DNA from: Candidatus Saccharimonadota bacterium
GTDB lineage: Bacteria > Patescibacteriota > Saccharimonadia > Saccharimonadales > JACDBH01
NCBI GenBank assembly: GCA_020428565.1
Contig: JAGQMT010000029.1
Coordinates: 1 to 6,421, forward strand
DNA: 6,421 nt
Direction of reading: 5' to 3'
Part shown: piece after piece, positions 1-5,329 of the stretch
How the letters are laid out: each line of letters starts with the position of its first letter
How positions within the stretch are numbered: the first letter of the stretch is position 1
Translations under genes and position numbers: made by a program
The notes under the pieces: generated by a model
Told to the model about the DNA's origin: nothing
The model's input: the letters and a program-made list of their open reading frames with translations, nothing else
Database searches by the model: none

Positions 1-147
1 CTGCCAACAAACCTAAAAAAAGGTGATGTAGTAGGTAGCGTGAGTAGTGAGTTGGGTAGCTCGTCAGTTGAAGCGGTGCTAGATCGAAACATAGCTGGTC
101 CTTCTTTGTGGTGGAAGCTTGCAAATTATTGGCGCGAAATAAAGTAG
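1..147 (+). CDS. C-terminal end of a probable D-alanyl-D-alanine carboxypeptidase (PBP5-like), 5' part outside the window
   Basis: Frame 1 is open from the first base and ends at TAG 145-147, giving 48 residues. The visible tail reads PTNLKKGDVVGSV, then a stretch ending in VLDRNIAGPSLWWKLANYW. A 'KKGdvvG' turn, a short beta stretch, then a Leu-containing strand and a Trp-rich amphipathic end is the layout of the C-terminal beta domain and membrane-associating helix of PBP5/DacA-type carboxypeptidases. Those enzymes trim the terminal D-Ala from peptidoglycan pentapeptides outside the cytoplasmic membrane. The catalytic SxxK, SxN and KTG motifs would lie upstream and cannot be seen, so the assignment rests on a short tail. 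I see no convincing intrinsic terminator between this stop and the next gene. Confidence 0.5.
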   Translation: MPTNLKKGDVVGSVSSELGSSSVEAVLDRNIAGPSLWWKLANYWREIK

Positions 148-207
148 ATAGAAATCATCAGCTGTGACACGTAATTAGACTGCAATATCAAACAATAACA
201 TATTAAG

Positions 208-238
208 TTGACTTTGTGATATCGTTTATGGTTATATT
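208..238 (+). promoter_or_regulatory. Candidate promoter of the six-helix membrane protein gene, possibly leaderless
   Basis: TTGACT at 208-213 (5 of 6 to the -35 consensus) is followed after 19 bp by TATATT at 233-238 (5 of 6 to the -10 consensus). Transcription would start about 6-7 nt after the -10 box, that is at or next to the ATG at 245. No Shine-Dalgarno-like purine run precedes the ATG, which agrees with a leaderless mRNA. The 19-bp spacer is longer than ideal. The rest of 148-244 is AT-rich and shows no other gene or hairpin. Confidence 0.45.
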
Positions 239-244
239 TTATCA

Positions 245-811
245 ATGAAAGCTAGACAAAAATCCAAAAATACCAATACCGATATTCGCTTTATTCTTTT
301 GAGGGTTGCCAGAGTTCATTATCTCTATCTATTGGCTTATATTGTGTCATTGATAATATTTGATAGCGCTAATTTGATTACGCATGAAGCAATAATAGAT
401 AGGTTTACAGCTGTCGGCTCATTGCTAGTAGTGAATACGATTATTTGGTATTTGTGTAAGGCTAAAGTACGCAGTAAATTATTTTATCAGGTGTTGTTTG
501 TCGCTTTGATCTTGTCTGATATCGCTTTCGCGTCCGCTAATGTTTACTGGCAGAGAGGTATGGCCAGCAAAGCTGTTGCCTTGTTTGCGGTGCCTATTAT
601 TTCGGCTGGACTTTACAAAAGTCGGAGCTTGGTGCTGGCAACGGCTGGGTTGTCATCAGTGGTTTATGGTTTATCGACGATTCGCTACTTTTTTGATAAT
701 TACGGACAAGGTTATCGAGTAGAGCTGTACGGTGAGTTGTTCTTTTATTGTAGTTTCTTTTTTGTCTTAGCATTTATGATGATGATTAATTTCCGTAAAT
801 CATCAGAGTAG
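245..811 (+). CDS. Six-helix integral membrane protein of unknown function
   Basis: This 188-aa protein has a basic N-terminus (MKARQKSKN) and about six hydrophobic segments, at roughly residues 26-46, 53-71, 79-98, 108-124, 128-149 and 161-182. It ends a few residues after the last helix (NFRKSSE). I do not recognise a family with confidence. Six helices with short loops and an aromatic last helix resemble the N-terminal membrane sensor modules of some bacterial histidine kinases, but no kinase or other output domain follows: the reading frame stops at TAG 809-811, and the next gene is on the opposite strand. It may be a complete small membrane protein or a sensor module that lost its effector. 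ATG 245 is chosen because it follows a promoter-like sequence directly. The stop lies 5 nt from the end of convergent rarA, with no obvious terminator between them. Confidence 0.75.
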   Translation: MKARQKSKNTNTDIRFILLRVARVHYLYLLAYIVSLIIFDSANLITHEAIIDRFTAVGSLLVVNTIIWYLCKAKVRSKLFYQVLFVALILSDIAFASANVYWQRGMASKAVALFAVPIISAGLYKSRSLVLATAGLSSVVYGLSTIRYFFDNYGQGYRVELYGELFFYCSFFFVLAFMMMINFRKSSE

Positions 812-816
812 ATTGG

Positions 817-2007
817 CTAGCTGTCGGTGAAGATAATTGTATCGGATAATTCTGGAGGCATAAATCCTTTTTCGGGCTTAAACTCGGCTTGCCATTTATA
901 ATTTTGACCATATCCAAGGTCTTTCATTAGTTTGGTGGGTGCATTTCTCAGGTGTAGGGGTACTGGTAAATCTGGATAATCTTGGGCTACGGATAAGGCT
1001 TTGTACATTGCATCGGTGGTAGCACGTGATTTTGGAGCTTTGGCTAAGACGCTGGCACAGTGAAACAAATTATACTGAGCTTCTGGCATGCCGATTTGTG
1101 TGACAGCCTGAAAAGCACTGACGGCGATATTTAGAGCCGCCGGTGCCACTAGGCCGATATCTTCGCTAGCAAAAATCACCATGCGTCTGGCGACGAACTT
1201 GGGGTCTTCTCCTGCTTGTAGAATACGCGCAAGATAATACAGAGTGGCGTCAATATTTGAACCACGCATCGACTTAATAAAGGCGCTAATCAGGTTGTAG
1301 TGATTCTCGCCATTTTTATCATAGCCGGGTACTCGTTTTTGGGCAGCAGTCTGCACTAGTTCCTTCGTGATCACTTGACCGTTTGCGAGTTGACTGGCTA
1401 CCTCAAGATTGCCTAGGGCAACACGTCCATCCCCACCTGATAATTCAGTCAACATATCAACGGATGCAGTGGGTAGTTGCTTGGCTGTTAGTTTGAGTGA
1501 TTGAGCTGCTCGCCTGATTAGTTTTTTCATATCTGATTTGCTAATCGGTTCTAACACAATTACGCGACTGCGACTAAGTAACGGTGTAATTACTTCGAAA
1601 CTAGGGTTTTCGGTTGTTGCGCCAATCAAGGTTATGAGACCGTTTTCTACATAAGGGAGAAATGCATCCTGCTGACTTTTGTTGAAGCGATGAATTTCGT
1701 CAACAAACAGTATAGTTCTCGTGGCTAGGCGGGCGTGTACTTTGGCGTCTTCGATAACATTCATGATGTCTTTTTTGCTAGCGACTACAGCGCTTAATTC
1801 TACGAAATTTGCCTCCATTTTGTCTGCGATAATCCTAGATATAGTTGTCTTGCCACTACCGGGTGGCCCCCAGAATATGAGCGAAAATGGTTTATTACTG
1901 TTAATTAGTTCGGTGATGATTTTGCCATCACCAATAATATGGTCTTGGCCAAGGACATCTTCGAGTTTACTTGGACGCATTTGTTCGGCTAATGGACTAT
2001 AGCTCAT
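817..2007 (-). CDS. rarA: Replication-associated recombination protein A (RarA/MgsA), AAA+ ATPase
   Basis: This is a 396-aa cytoplasmic clamp-loader-like AAA+ ATPase, related to eukaryotic WRNIP1/Mgs1, that acts at stalled replication forks. Visible motifs in order: N-terminal 'PLAEQMRPSKLEDVLGQ'; Walker A GPPGSGKT (47-54); Walker B ILFVDEIHRF with D103-E104; sensor 1 GATTENPS (129-136); arginine-finger segment SRSR (145-148); sensor 2 GGDGR (191-195). The C-terminal tetramerisation region carries the family hallmarks GEDPKFVARRMVIFASEDIG (266-285) and PVPLHLRNAPTKLMKDLGYG (348-367). The length is somewhat below the ~447 aa of E. coli RarA, through a shorter C-terminal tail. The ATG lies inside the 3' end of the upstream minus-strand gene (11-nt overlap), and no Shine-Dalgarno is visible, so translational coupling is likely. 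I see no terminator after its TAG-side end at 817. Confidence 0.96.
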   Translation of the reverse strand: MSYSPLAEQMRPSKLEDVLGQDHIIGDGKIITELINSNKPFSLIFWGPPGSGKTTISRIIADKMEANFVELSAVVASKKDIMNVIEDAKVHARLATRTILFVDEIHRFNKSQQDAFLPYVENGLITLIGATTENPSFEVITPLLSRSRVIVLEPISKSDMKKLIRRAAQSLKLTAKQLPTASVDMLTELSGGDGRVALGNLEVASQLANGQVITKELVQTAAQKRVPGYDKNGENHYNLISAFIKSMRGSNIDATLYYLARILQAGEDPKFVARRMVIFASEDIGLVAPAALNIAVSAFQAVTQIGMPEAQYNLFHCASVLAKAPKSRATTDAMYKALSVAQDYPDLPVPLHLRNAPTKLMKDLGYGQNYKWQAEFKPEKGFMPPELSDTIIFTDS

Positions 2008-2761
2008 AATCTGTGTCTAGAAATTCTTCTAGGTCTTCCAGAGAAATCTCCTTGGTTGGAGTCGGAACATCGATAGTGACGGCTTTGTATTCAAACGCCA
2101 TGTTGGTGCTGGTGTCGGTATCCACTGTTAAGATGCGACGTGTCAAGAATTCTTGATCATCGAACCATAGATAAGAATAGCTGTTAGTATCTGCGTCGTG
2201 GGTAATCTTGTATTTGTAGCACATTTTGTCATCACACTGTTCCATAGCTTCAAATTTGTAGTCGTCCTTGAATGATTGAACGTCTTCTGAGGTCTCGCTA
2301 GTAAAGTCGTAACTAATAGTCTCTTCTGTGTCTTCTTCGGCTTCTTCGGTGTAATGCGCCCAGACATTATCAGAGTAATCTTTGATGTATATCTCATTGC
2401 CAAGAATAATGGTTTCATCTATGAGGTCGCCATTTTGATGGGTGGTACTACTGGTCTTTTTGGGGTTTTCGGCTTTAATGATGTTGATCTCTTCCGAATT
2501 TTCGCTGGTAGTCGTGATGCTCAGTACGTAACTGTCATCAGTCGTGGCTTCGTCTTTGGCTGCGAATTTGCACAGTGGCTCATCATTGACGAGTTCATAA
2601 CAGGCATCAAAAGTTTCCATACTAGAAAGTTGTAGGGTTTGATTGACACGTCGACCAGTGGTAAATAATGCGCCAACAATACAGATTACTAATATTGTAA
2701 TCAGCGCCATGATATGTGGTTGTTTGATAAATTCTAATTTTGAGGTGTCCCGTGCTTCCAT
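1997..2761 (-). CDS. Membrane-anchored extracytoplasmic protein, possibly LolA/LppX-like fold
   Basis: From the ATG at 2761 the protein is 254 aa: about 16 polar residues, one hydrophobic helix (HIMALITILVICIVGALF), then an acidic, Thr/Ser/Asp/Glu-rich exterior domain. It has no lipobox, so the helix is read as an uncleaved signal anchor. The C-terminal half alternates short strands such as ETIILGNEIYIKDYSDNVW, YSYLWFDDQEFLTRRI and MAFEYKAVTIDVPTP. This strand pattern, ending in 'F-Y-x-x-V-x-I-x-V-P', recalls LolA/LppX-type lipoprotein-carrier folds. That is a pattern impression, not a firm assignment. Four cysteines lie outside the membrane in two close pairs (CYELVNDEPLC and CDDKMC), suggesting two disulfides. 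A TTG three codons upstream (2770) is in frame but less likely as the start. The gene overlaps rarA by 11 nt and probably heads a two-gene transcript. Confidence 0.72.
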   Translation of the reverse strand: MEARDTSKLEFIKQPHIMALITILVICIVGALFTTGRRVNQTLQLSSMETFDACYELVNDEPLCKFAAKDEATTDDSYVLSITTTSENSEEINIIKAENPKKTSSTTHQNGDLIDETIILGNEIYIKDYSDNVWAHYTEEAEEDTEETISYDFTSETSEDVQSFKDDYKFEAMEQCDDKMCYKYKITHDADTNSYSYLWFDDQEFLTRRILTVDTDTSTNMAFEYKAVTIDVPTPTKEISLEDLEEFLDTDYEL

Positions 2762-2769
2762 TGATATCA

Positions 2770-2775
2770 ATTATA
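2770..2775 (-). promoter_or_regulatory. Candidate -10 box for the minus-strand membrane protein-rarA unit
   Basis: Read on the minus strand, a perfect TATAAT ends 8 nt before the ATG at 2761. Transcription would then start about 0-2 nt before the start codon, giving a leaderless or nearly leaderless mRNA. I find no good -35 hexamer at 16-18 bp, which lowers confidence. It lies back to back with the plus-strand promoter at 2799-2826. Confidence 0.4.
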
Positions 2776-2798
2776 TACGAATTTTATAAAAATTGTGC

Positions 2799-2826
2799 TT
2801 TACATGACAATTAGCTTATGTATAAT
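2799..2826 (+). promoter_or_regulatory. Promoter of the SAM riboswitch-metK operon
   Basis: TTTACA at 2799-2804 (5 of 6 to -35) is separated by 16 bp from a perfect TATAAT at 2821-2826. The predicted start near 2832-2834 leaves about 14 nt before the P1 stem of the riboswitch. This gives a leader of roughly 165 nt to the first start codon. Confidence 0.75.
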
Positions 2827-2846
2827 TAGTCGTGTTAACAATTTAA

Positions 2847-2945
2847 ATATCAAGAGTGTGGCGAGAGTTCTGGCTCGTTGACCCACCAGCAACCTGTATT
2901 TATATAAGGTGCTAAATCCAGCCGCTCATTGTGGCGGAAAGATAT
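2847..2945 (+). promoter_or_regulatory. SAM-I (S-box) riboswitch aptamer
   Basis: All core elements of the S-box aptamer can be placed. P1 is ATATC (2847-2851) with GATAT (2941-2945), followed by the conserved AAGAG. P2 is GTGG (2858-2861) with CCAC (2883-2886), plus CGAG (2862-2865) with CTCG (2874-2877), separated by a TTGAC kink-turn strand (2878-2882). P3 is ACCT (2892-2895) with AGGT (2907-2910), inside the signature GCAACC...GGTGCTAAATCC. P4 is CCGC (2922-2925) with GCGG (2934-2937), then the signature GGAAAGAT. The loop of P2, CTGG (2870-2873), is complementary to CCAG (2918-2921) in J3/4, which is the diagnostic pseudoknot. The ligand is S-adenosylmethionine, and metK downstream makes it, so the context is exactly as expected. 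Type and placement are very secure; the behaviour is inferred from the family. Confidence 0.95.
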
Positions 2946-2965
2946 GAACACTTCATAGTCCTTTC
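2937..2965 (+). promoter_or_regulatory. Antiterminator hairpin of the SAM riboswitch
   Basis: TATGAA (2943-2948) pairs perfectly with TTCATA (2952-2957) over a 3-nt loop. The stem extends past a small internal loop by GAAAG (2937-2941) pairing with CTTTC (2961-2965). This structure takes over the 3' strand of aptamer P1 (2941-2945) and the 5' arm of the terminator (2959-2965), so it cannot coexist with either. With SAM bound, P1 holds and the terminator forms; without SAM, this hairpin forms and transcription continues. Confidence 0.85.
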
Positions 2966-2994
2966 GGCCATTATGCGCAGAAAGGATATTTTTT
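2959..2994 (+). terminator. Riboswitch-controlled intrinsic terminator
   Basis: TCCTTTC (2959-2965) pairs with GAAAGGA (2980-2986), a 7-bp stem over a 14-nt loop that can hold a small GC helix. A six-T run follows at 2989-2994. The 3' arm carries the same GAAAG sequence as the end of the aptamer (2937-2941), so the two compete for CTTTC 2961-2965. The AAGGA of the 3' arm is also the only Shine-Dalgarno-like sequence near the next gene, though 13 nt from its ATG. Confidence 0.88.
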
Positions 2995-2999
2995 ATATT

Positions 3000-3395
3000 A
3001 TGACACAGCAAGAGAGGCATGAGTTTACTCATATTTCCGAGCGAGTAAATAATATATCGTCAGATATATCAAATTTAAGTTACTGCAGGAGAGCCAAAGG
3101 ATCGCCCGATGAAAATTTCTTAGGCTTATTGGCCAGAGAGTTGATTGCGCTGAAGGTAGCTGAATACTACGATGATGGCATAATTGCAGTTCAGGCTGAA
3201 ATTGCATTAGAAACTAAAGTTGAGCATGATGACCTTAGTAAGCCCGACTCATTTTTGCTACGTGCAAGAAATTGTGCCCGTAGGTTAGTGGCCGGGCAGT
3301 GTGAATTGTATACTTTGTTTTGGCAGGGTGTGCAGTACGATGAAACTGGAGAGTTGCTGTTTGAGTTTAGCCTTCTACCAAAGGAGGAGGTGTAA
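3000..3395 (+). CDS. Unrecognised 131-aa protein, first gene of the SAM riboswitch operon
   Basis: The protein starts MTQQERHEFTHISERVNN and ends FSLLPKEEV. It is acidic, has no signal peptide or membrane segment, and looks mainly helical (for example NFLGLLARELIALKVAEYY and LLRARNCARRLVAGQCELY). It has three cysteines (C29, C92, C101) with no metal-binding spacing. I do not recognise a family. ATG 3000 is chosen because it is the first start after the terminator T-run. The frame is open further upstream to GTG 2931, but that lies inside riboswitch helix P4 and would translate the terminator. Its stop codon directly abuts the metK ATG, and its last codons form the metK ribosome binding site. 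It must therefore be co-transcribed with metK and under the same SAM control, which suggests a role around SAM or methionine. That role is inference only. Confidence 0.82.
   Translation: MTQQERHEFTHISERVNNISSDISNLSYCRRAKGSPDENFLGLLARELIALKVAEYYDDGIIAVQAEIALETKVEHDDLSKPDSFLLRARNCARRLVAGQCELYTLFWQGVQYDETGELLFEFSLLPKEEV
3381..3390 (+). promoter_or_regulatory. Strong ribosome binding site of metK
   Basis: AAGGAGGAGG ends 5 nt before ATG 3396 and is by far the strongest Shine-Dalgarno in the window. It lies inside the last codons (KEEV) of the upstream gene, whose TAA touches the metK ATG. It fixes the metK start. Confidence 0.9.
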
Positions 3396-4508
3396 ATGTC
3401 AAATTTTAAATTCGCTTCGGAATCAGTAGCCGCTGGACATCCAGATAAGGTAGCTGACCAAATCAGCGATGCCATTGTCGATGCTGTCCTATTACAAGAT
3501 ACTCAAGGTAGGACAGCTGTAGAAACGTTGGTCGCCCACGATAGAATTGTATTGGCTGGCGAGGTCAACACATTTGCCAAGCTAGATATCGAACAAATTG
3601 TACGAGAACAAATCAAAAAACTTGGCTATACGAACCCTGATTGGGGATTTAGTGATCAGTCGCCAATAGACAATTATCTACATCAACAATCGAATGAAAT
3701 CGCAGTGGGTGTGGATGATTATGGTGCGGGTGATCAAGGTATCATCTTTGGTTATGCCACTAACGAGACGGAGCAGTATTTGCCAGCTCCTATTGCCATA
3801 TCTCATGCACTGGTGCGGGCATTGGATACGGCTCGAGAAACGGGTCGGATTAGCTACTTGAGACCCGATGGCAAAGCGCAAATTGCACTGAATTATGTTG
3901 ATGACAAACCAGTATCGGCTGAGCATGTGACAATTGCAGTACCTCATAGTAAAGAGGTTGATTTGGATACTGTTAAACAAGATATATACAAACATATCGT
4001 TGTGCCAGTACTTGCAAATTACGGCTTTGAAATTGACGTGGAGAAGTTGATAGTTAATGGGACTGGCGTATGGCATAACCCTGGACCTAGCTCGGATAGT
4101 GGATTAACTGGTCGAAAGATAGTCGTCGATAGTTACGGTGGCTTTGCCAGAGTTGGTGGTGGGGCGTTTAGTGGCAAAGATCCTAGTAAGGTTGATAGGT
4201 CTGGTGCCTATGCGGCGAGATTTATTGCCAAAAATTTAGTGGCCAATGGTCTTGCTGAACGAGCAGAAGTCGCTTTGGCTTATTATATTGGTGCAAAAGA
4301 GCCAGTCAATTACACGGTCGAGACATTTGGTACAGCCAGAGTGAGTCAAGTTGAGATCGACAAAAAAGCTCGACAGATTTTAGTGCCATCAGTTAGGAAT
4401 ATCATTGAGCAACTAGATTTACATAGACCAATATATTTACCAACTGCAAGCTATGGTCACTTTGGTCGGAATGAATTCCCTTGGGAGAGGGTTATCGATG
4501 TCAATTGA
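3396..4508 (+). CDS. metK: S-adenosylmethionine synthetase (methionine adenosyltransferase)
   Basis: This 370-aa cytoplasmic enzyme makes SAM from methionine and ATP, releasing phosphate and pyrophosphate. Motifs: N-terminal SVAAGHPDKVADQISDAI (10-27) with the catalytic His15 and Asp17; GAGDQG (110-115); RPDGKAQ (156-162); DSGLTGRKIVVDSYGG (234-249); the phosphate-binding GGGAFSGKDPSKVDRS (254-269). All three MAT domains appear complete; E. coli MetK is about 384 aa. Two deviations stand out. The gating loop before GAGDQG is about five residues shorter than in E. coli. The usual GGPxGD segment reads PGPSSD (229-234). Start and translation are set by the strong ribosome binding site upstream. 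Expression should fall when SAM is high, through the riboswitch at 2847-2994. Its last 11 nt overlap the next gene. Confidence 0.97.
   Translation: MSNFKFASESVAAGHPDKVADQISDAIVDAVLLQDTQGRTAVETLVAHDRIVLAGEVNTFAKLDIEQIVREQIKKLGYTNPDWGFSDQSPIDNYLHQQSNEIAVGVDDYGAGDQGIIFGYATNETEQYLPAPIAISHALVRALDTARETGRISYLRPDGKAQIALNYVDDKPVSAEHVTIAVPHSKEVDLDTVKQDIYKHIVVPVLANYGFEIDVEKLIVNGTGVWHNPGPSSDSGLTGRKIVVDSYGGFARVGGGAFSGKDPSKVDRSGAYAARFIAKNLVANGLAERAEVALAYYIGAKEPVNYTVETFGTARVSQVEIDKKARQILVPSVRNIIEQLDLHRPIYLPTASYGHFGRNEFPWERVIDVN
4483..4490 (+). promoter_or_regulatory. Ribosome binding site deciding the start of the metA-like gene
   Basis: GGGAGAGG ends 7 nt before ATG 4498, inside the end of metK. It favours this start over ATG 4453, which lies 15 codons upstream and would add unrelated sequence. 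Confidence 0.75.
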
Positions 4509-5310
4509 GCGTAGTCCAAGGCTTGGTTTACTCAATATCATGTCCTCGCCAGCATACCTCAAGACTGAACATCAGTGGCGGGATGCACTAGCCGATTTCG
4601 TTGATATTGTACCGGTGCGCTTTGATGATGACCCTAGAGACGAATTCTCTAGGGTGGACTTGGATGATTGGACCTATCCTATCTCTGAGGTTGCCTCCAC
4701 TTTAGATGGTTTGATTATCACCGGTGCAAACTTAGAGCTATACCCCGATGGTCGGGAGTTGCATTTTGATCGGATTAGTTATTTTTGTCAGCTCAATGAG
4801 GTAATCCATTGGACAGTATCAGAAAAAAGGCTCAGTGTGTTTTCGTGTTTAGCTAGTCATATAGCCTTGAAGTCACTAGTCGATTTGGATAGAAATATTC
4901 AAGCTGATAAAACTTTTGGTGTGTTTGAACATCATTGCGCTACTCAGTCATGGATAACATCAGGCCTTGATACCCATGTCGTCAAGGCTCCGCATTCTAG
5001 GTGGGGTAATATTGACACCGATCGTGTCTTGGCTAGTGGCCTAGATGTAGTTGCTGATAGTGACGAGGTTGGCTGGTTGATAGCTGAGGCTAGTTTTGGA
5101 CGGGGTAAGGCGGTGTTTTTGCAAGGTCATCCAGAGTATCAGCGTGACGATTTGTATAATGAATACAGACGTGATCAAGCGAAGTCTGGTGTGCCAAAGA
5201 ACTACTTTACCGACAATATCCCAACCAAATTACCAGAATATTCCTGGGCGGATGATGCGAATATTTTATTTAGGAATATCGGTTCCATTGTTACGGGTGA
5301 ACGAGCATGA
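4498..5310 (+). CDS. metA: MetA-family homoserine O-acyltransferase homologue (probably acetyl-CoA type)
   Basis: This 270-aa protein belongs to the MetA (homoserine O-succinyl/acetyltransferase) family, which activates homoserine in methionine synthesis. Family landmarks in order: RLGLLNIM (8-15); DGLIITGANLEL (70-81); the nucleophile segment LSVFSCLAS with Cys117; KTFGVFEHH (138-146); VKAPHSRW (162-169); FLQGHPEYQRDDLYNEYRRD (207-226) with His211 and Glu213 of the catalytic set; VPKNYFTDNIP (232-242); ANILFRN near the end. Glu80 matches the residue that in characterised MetA proteins goes with acetyl-CoA use (Gly there goes with succinyl-CoA). The N-terminal NLMPxKIETE segment is altered to NIMSSPAYLKTE, about two residues longer, so the oxyanion Lys is only tentatively Lys22. 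It is shorter than E. coli MetA (309 aa) at both ends. It overlaps metK by 11 nt, so it is in the same SAM-controlled operon. Family is sure; exact substrate is not. Confidence 0.88.
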   Translation: MSIERSPRLGLLNIMSSPAYLKTEHQWRDALADFVDIVPVRFDDDPRDEFSRVDLDDWTYPISEVASTLDGLIITGANLELYPDGRELHFDRISYFCQLNEVIHWTVSEKRLSVFSCLASHIALKSLVDLDRNIQADKTFGVFEHHCATQSWITSGLDTHVVKAPHSRWGNIDTDRVLASGLDVVADSDEVGWLIAEASFGRGKAVFLQGHPEYQRDDLYNEYRRDQAKSGVPKNYFTDNIPTKLPEYSWADDANILFRNIGSIVTGERA

Positions 5311-5329
5311 TTTTGATACAATAGACCAT

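Noticed and set aside
800..830. Shared bidirectional terminator between the membrane protein gene and rarA
   Set aside because: The two convergent stops are 5 nt apart, and I could not find a stable hairpin with T-runs there.
2143..2635. Open frames on both strands inside the anchored-protein gene
   Set aside because: They overlap a coherent protein with a membrane anchor and domain-like pattern. The alternatives have no recognisable features.
2762..2770. TTG 2770 as start of the minus-strand anchored protein
   Set aside because: It lies within the last base of the -10 box and would be upstream of the expected transcript start. ATG 2761 fits better.
2931..2999. Upstream extension of the 131-aa gene from GTG 2931 or ATG 2973
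   Set aside because: These codons lie inside riboswitch helix P4 and the terminator loop. Translating them would mean reading regulatory RNA, and no ribosome binding site precedes them.
3678..4076. Minus-strand open frame of 132 codons inside metK
   Set aside because: It is antisense to a highly conserved coding region, has low-complexity composition, and has no start signals.
4453..4497. ATG 4453 as start of the metA-like gene
   Set aside because: The extra 15 residues do not match MetA N-termini, and a good ribosome binding site precedes ATG 4498.
4498..5310. TGA recoded as glycine (SR1/Gracilibacteria code)
   Set aside because: TGA is the natural stop of both metK and metA at the expected protein ends, and no conserved gene contains an in-frame TGA.
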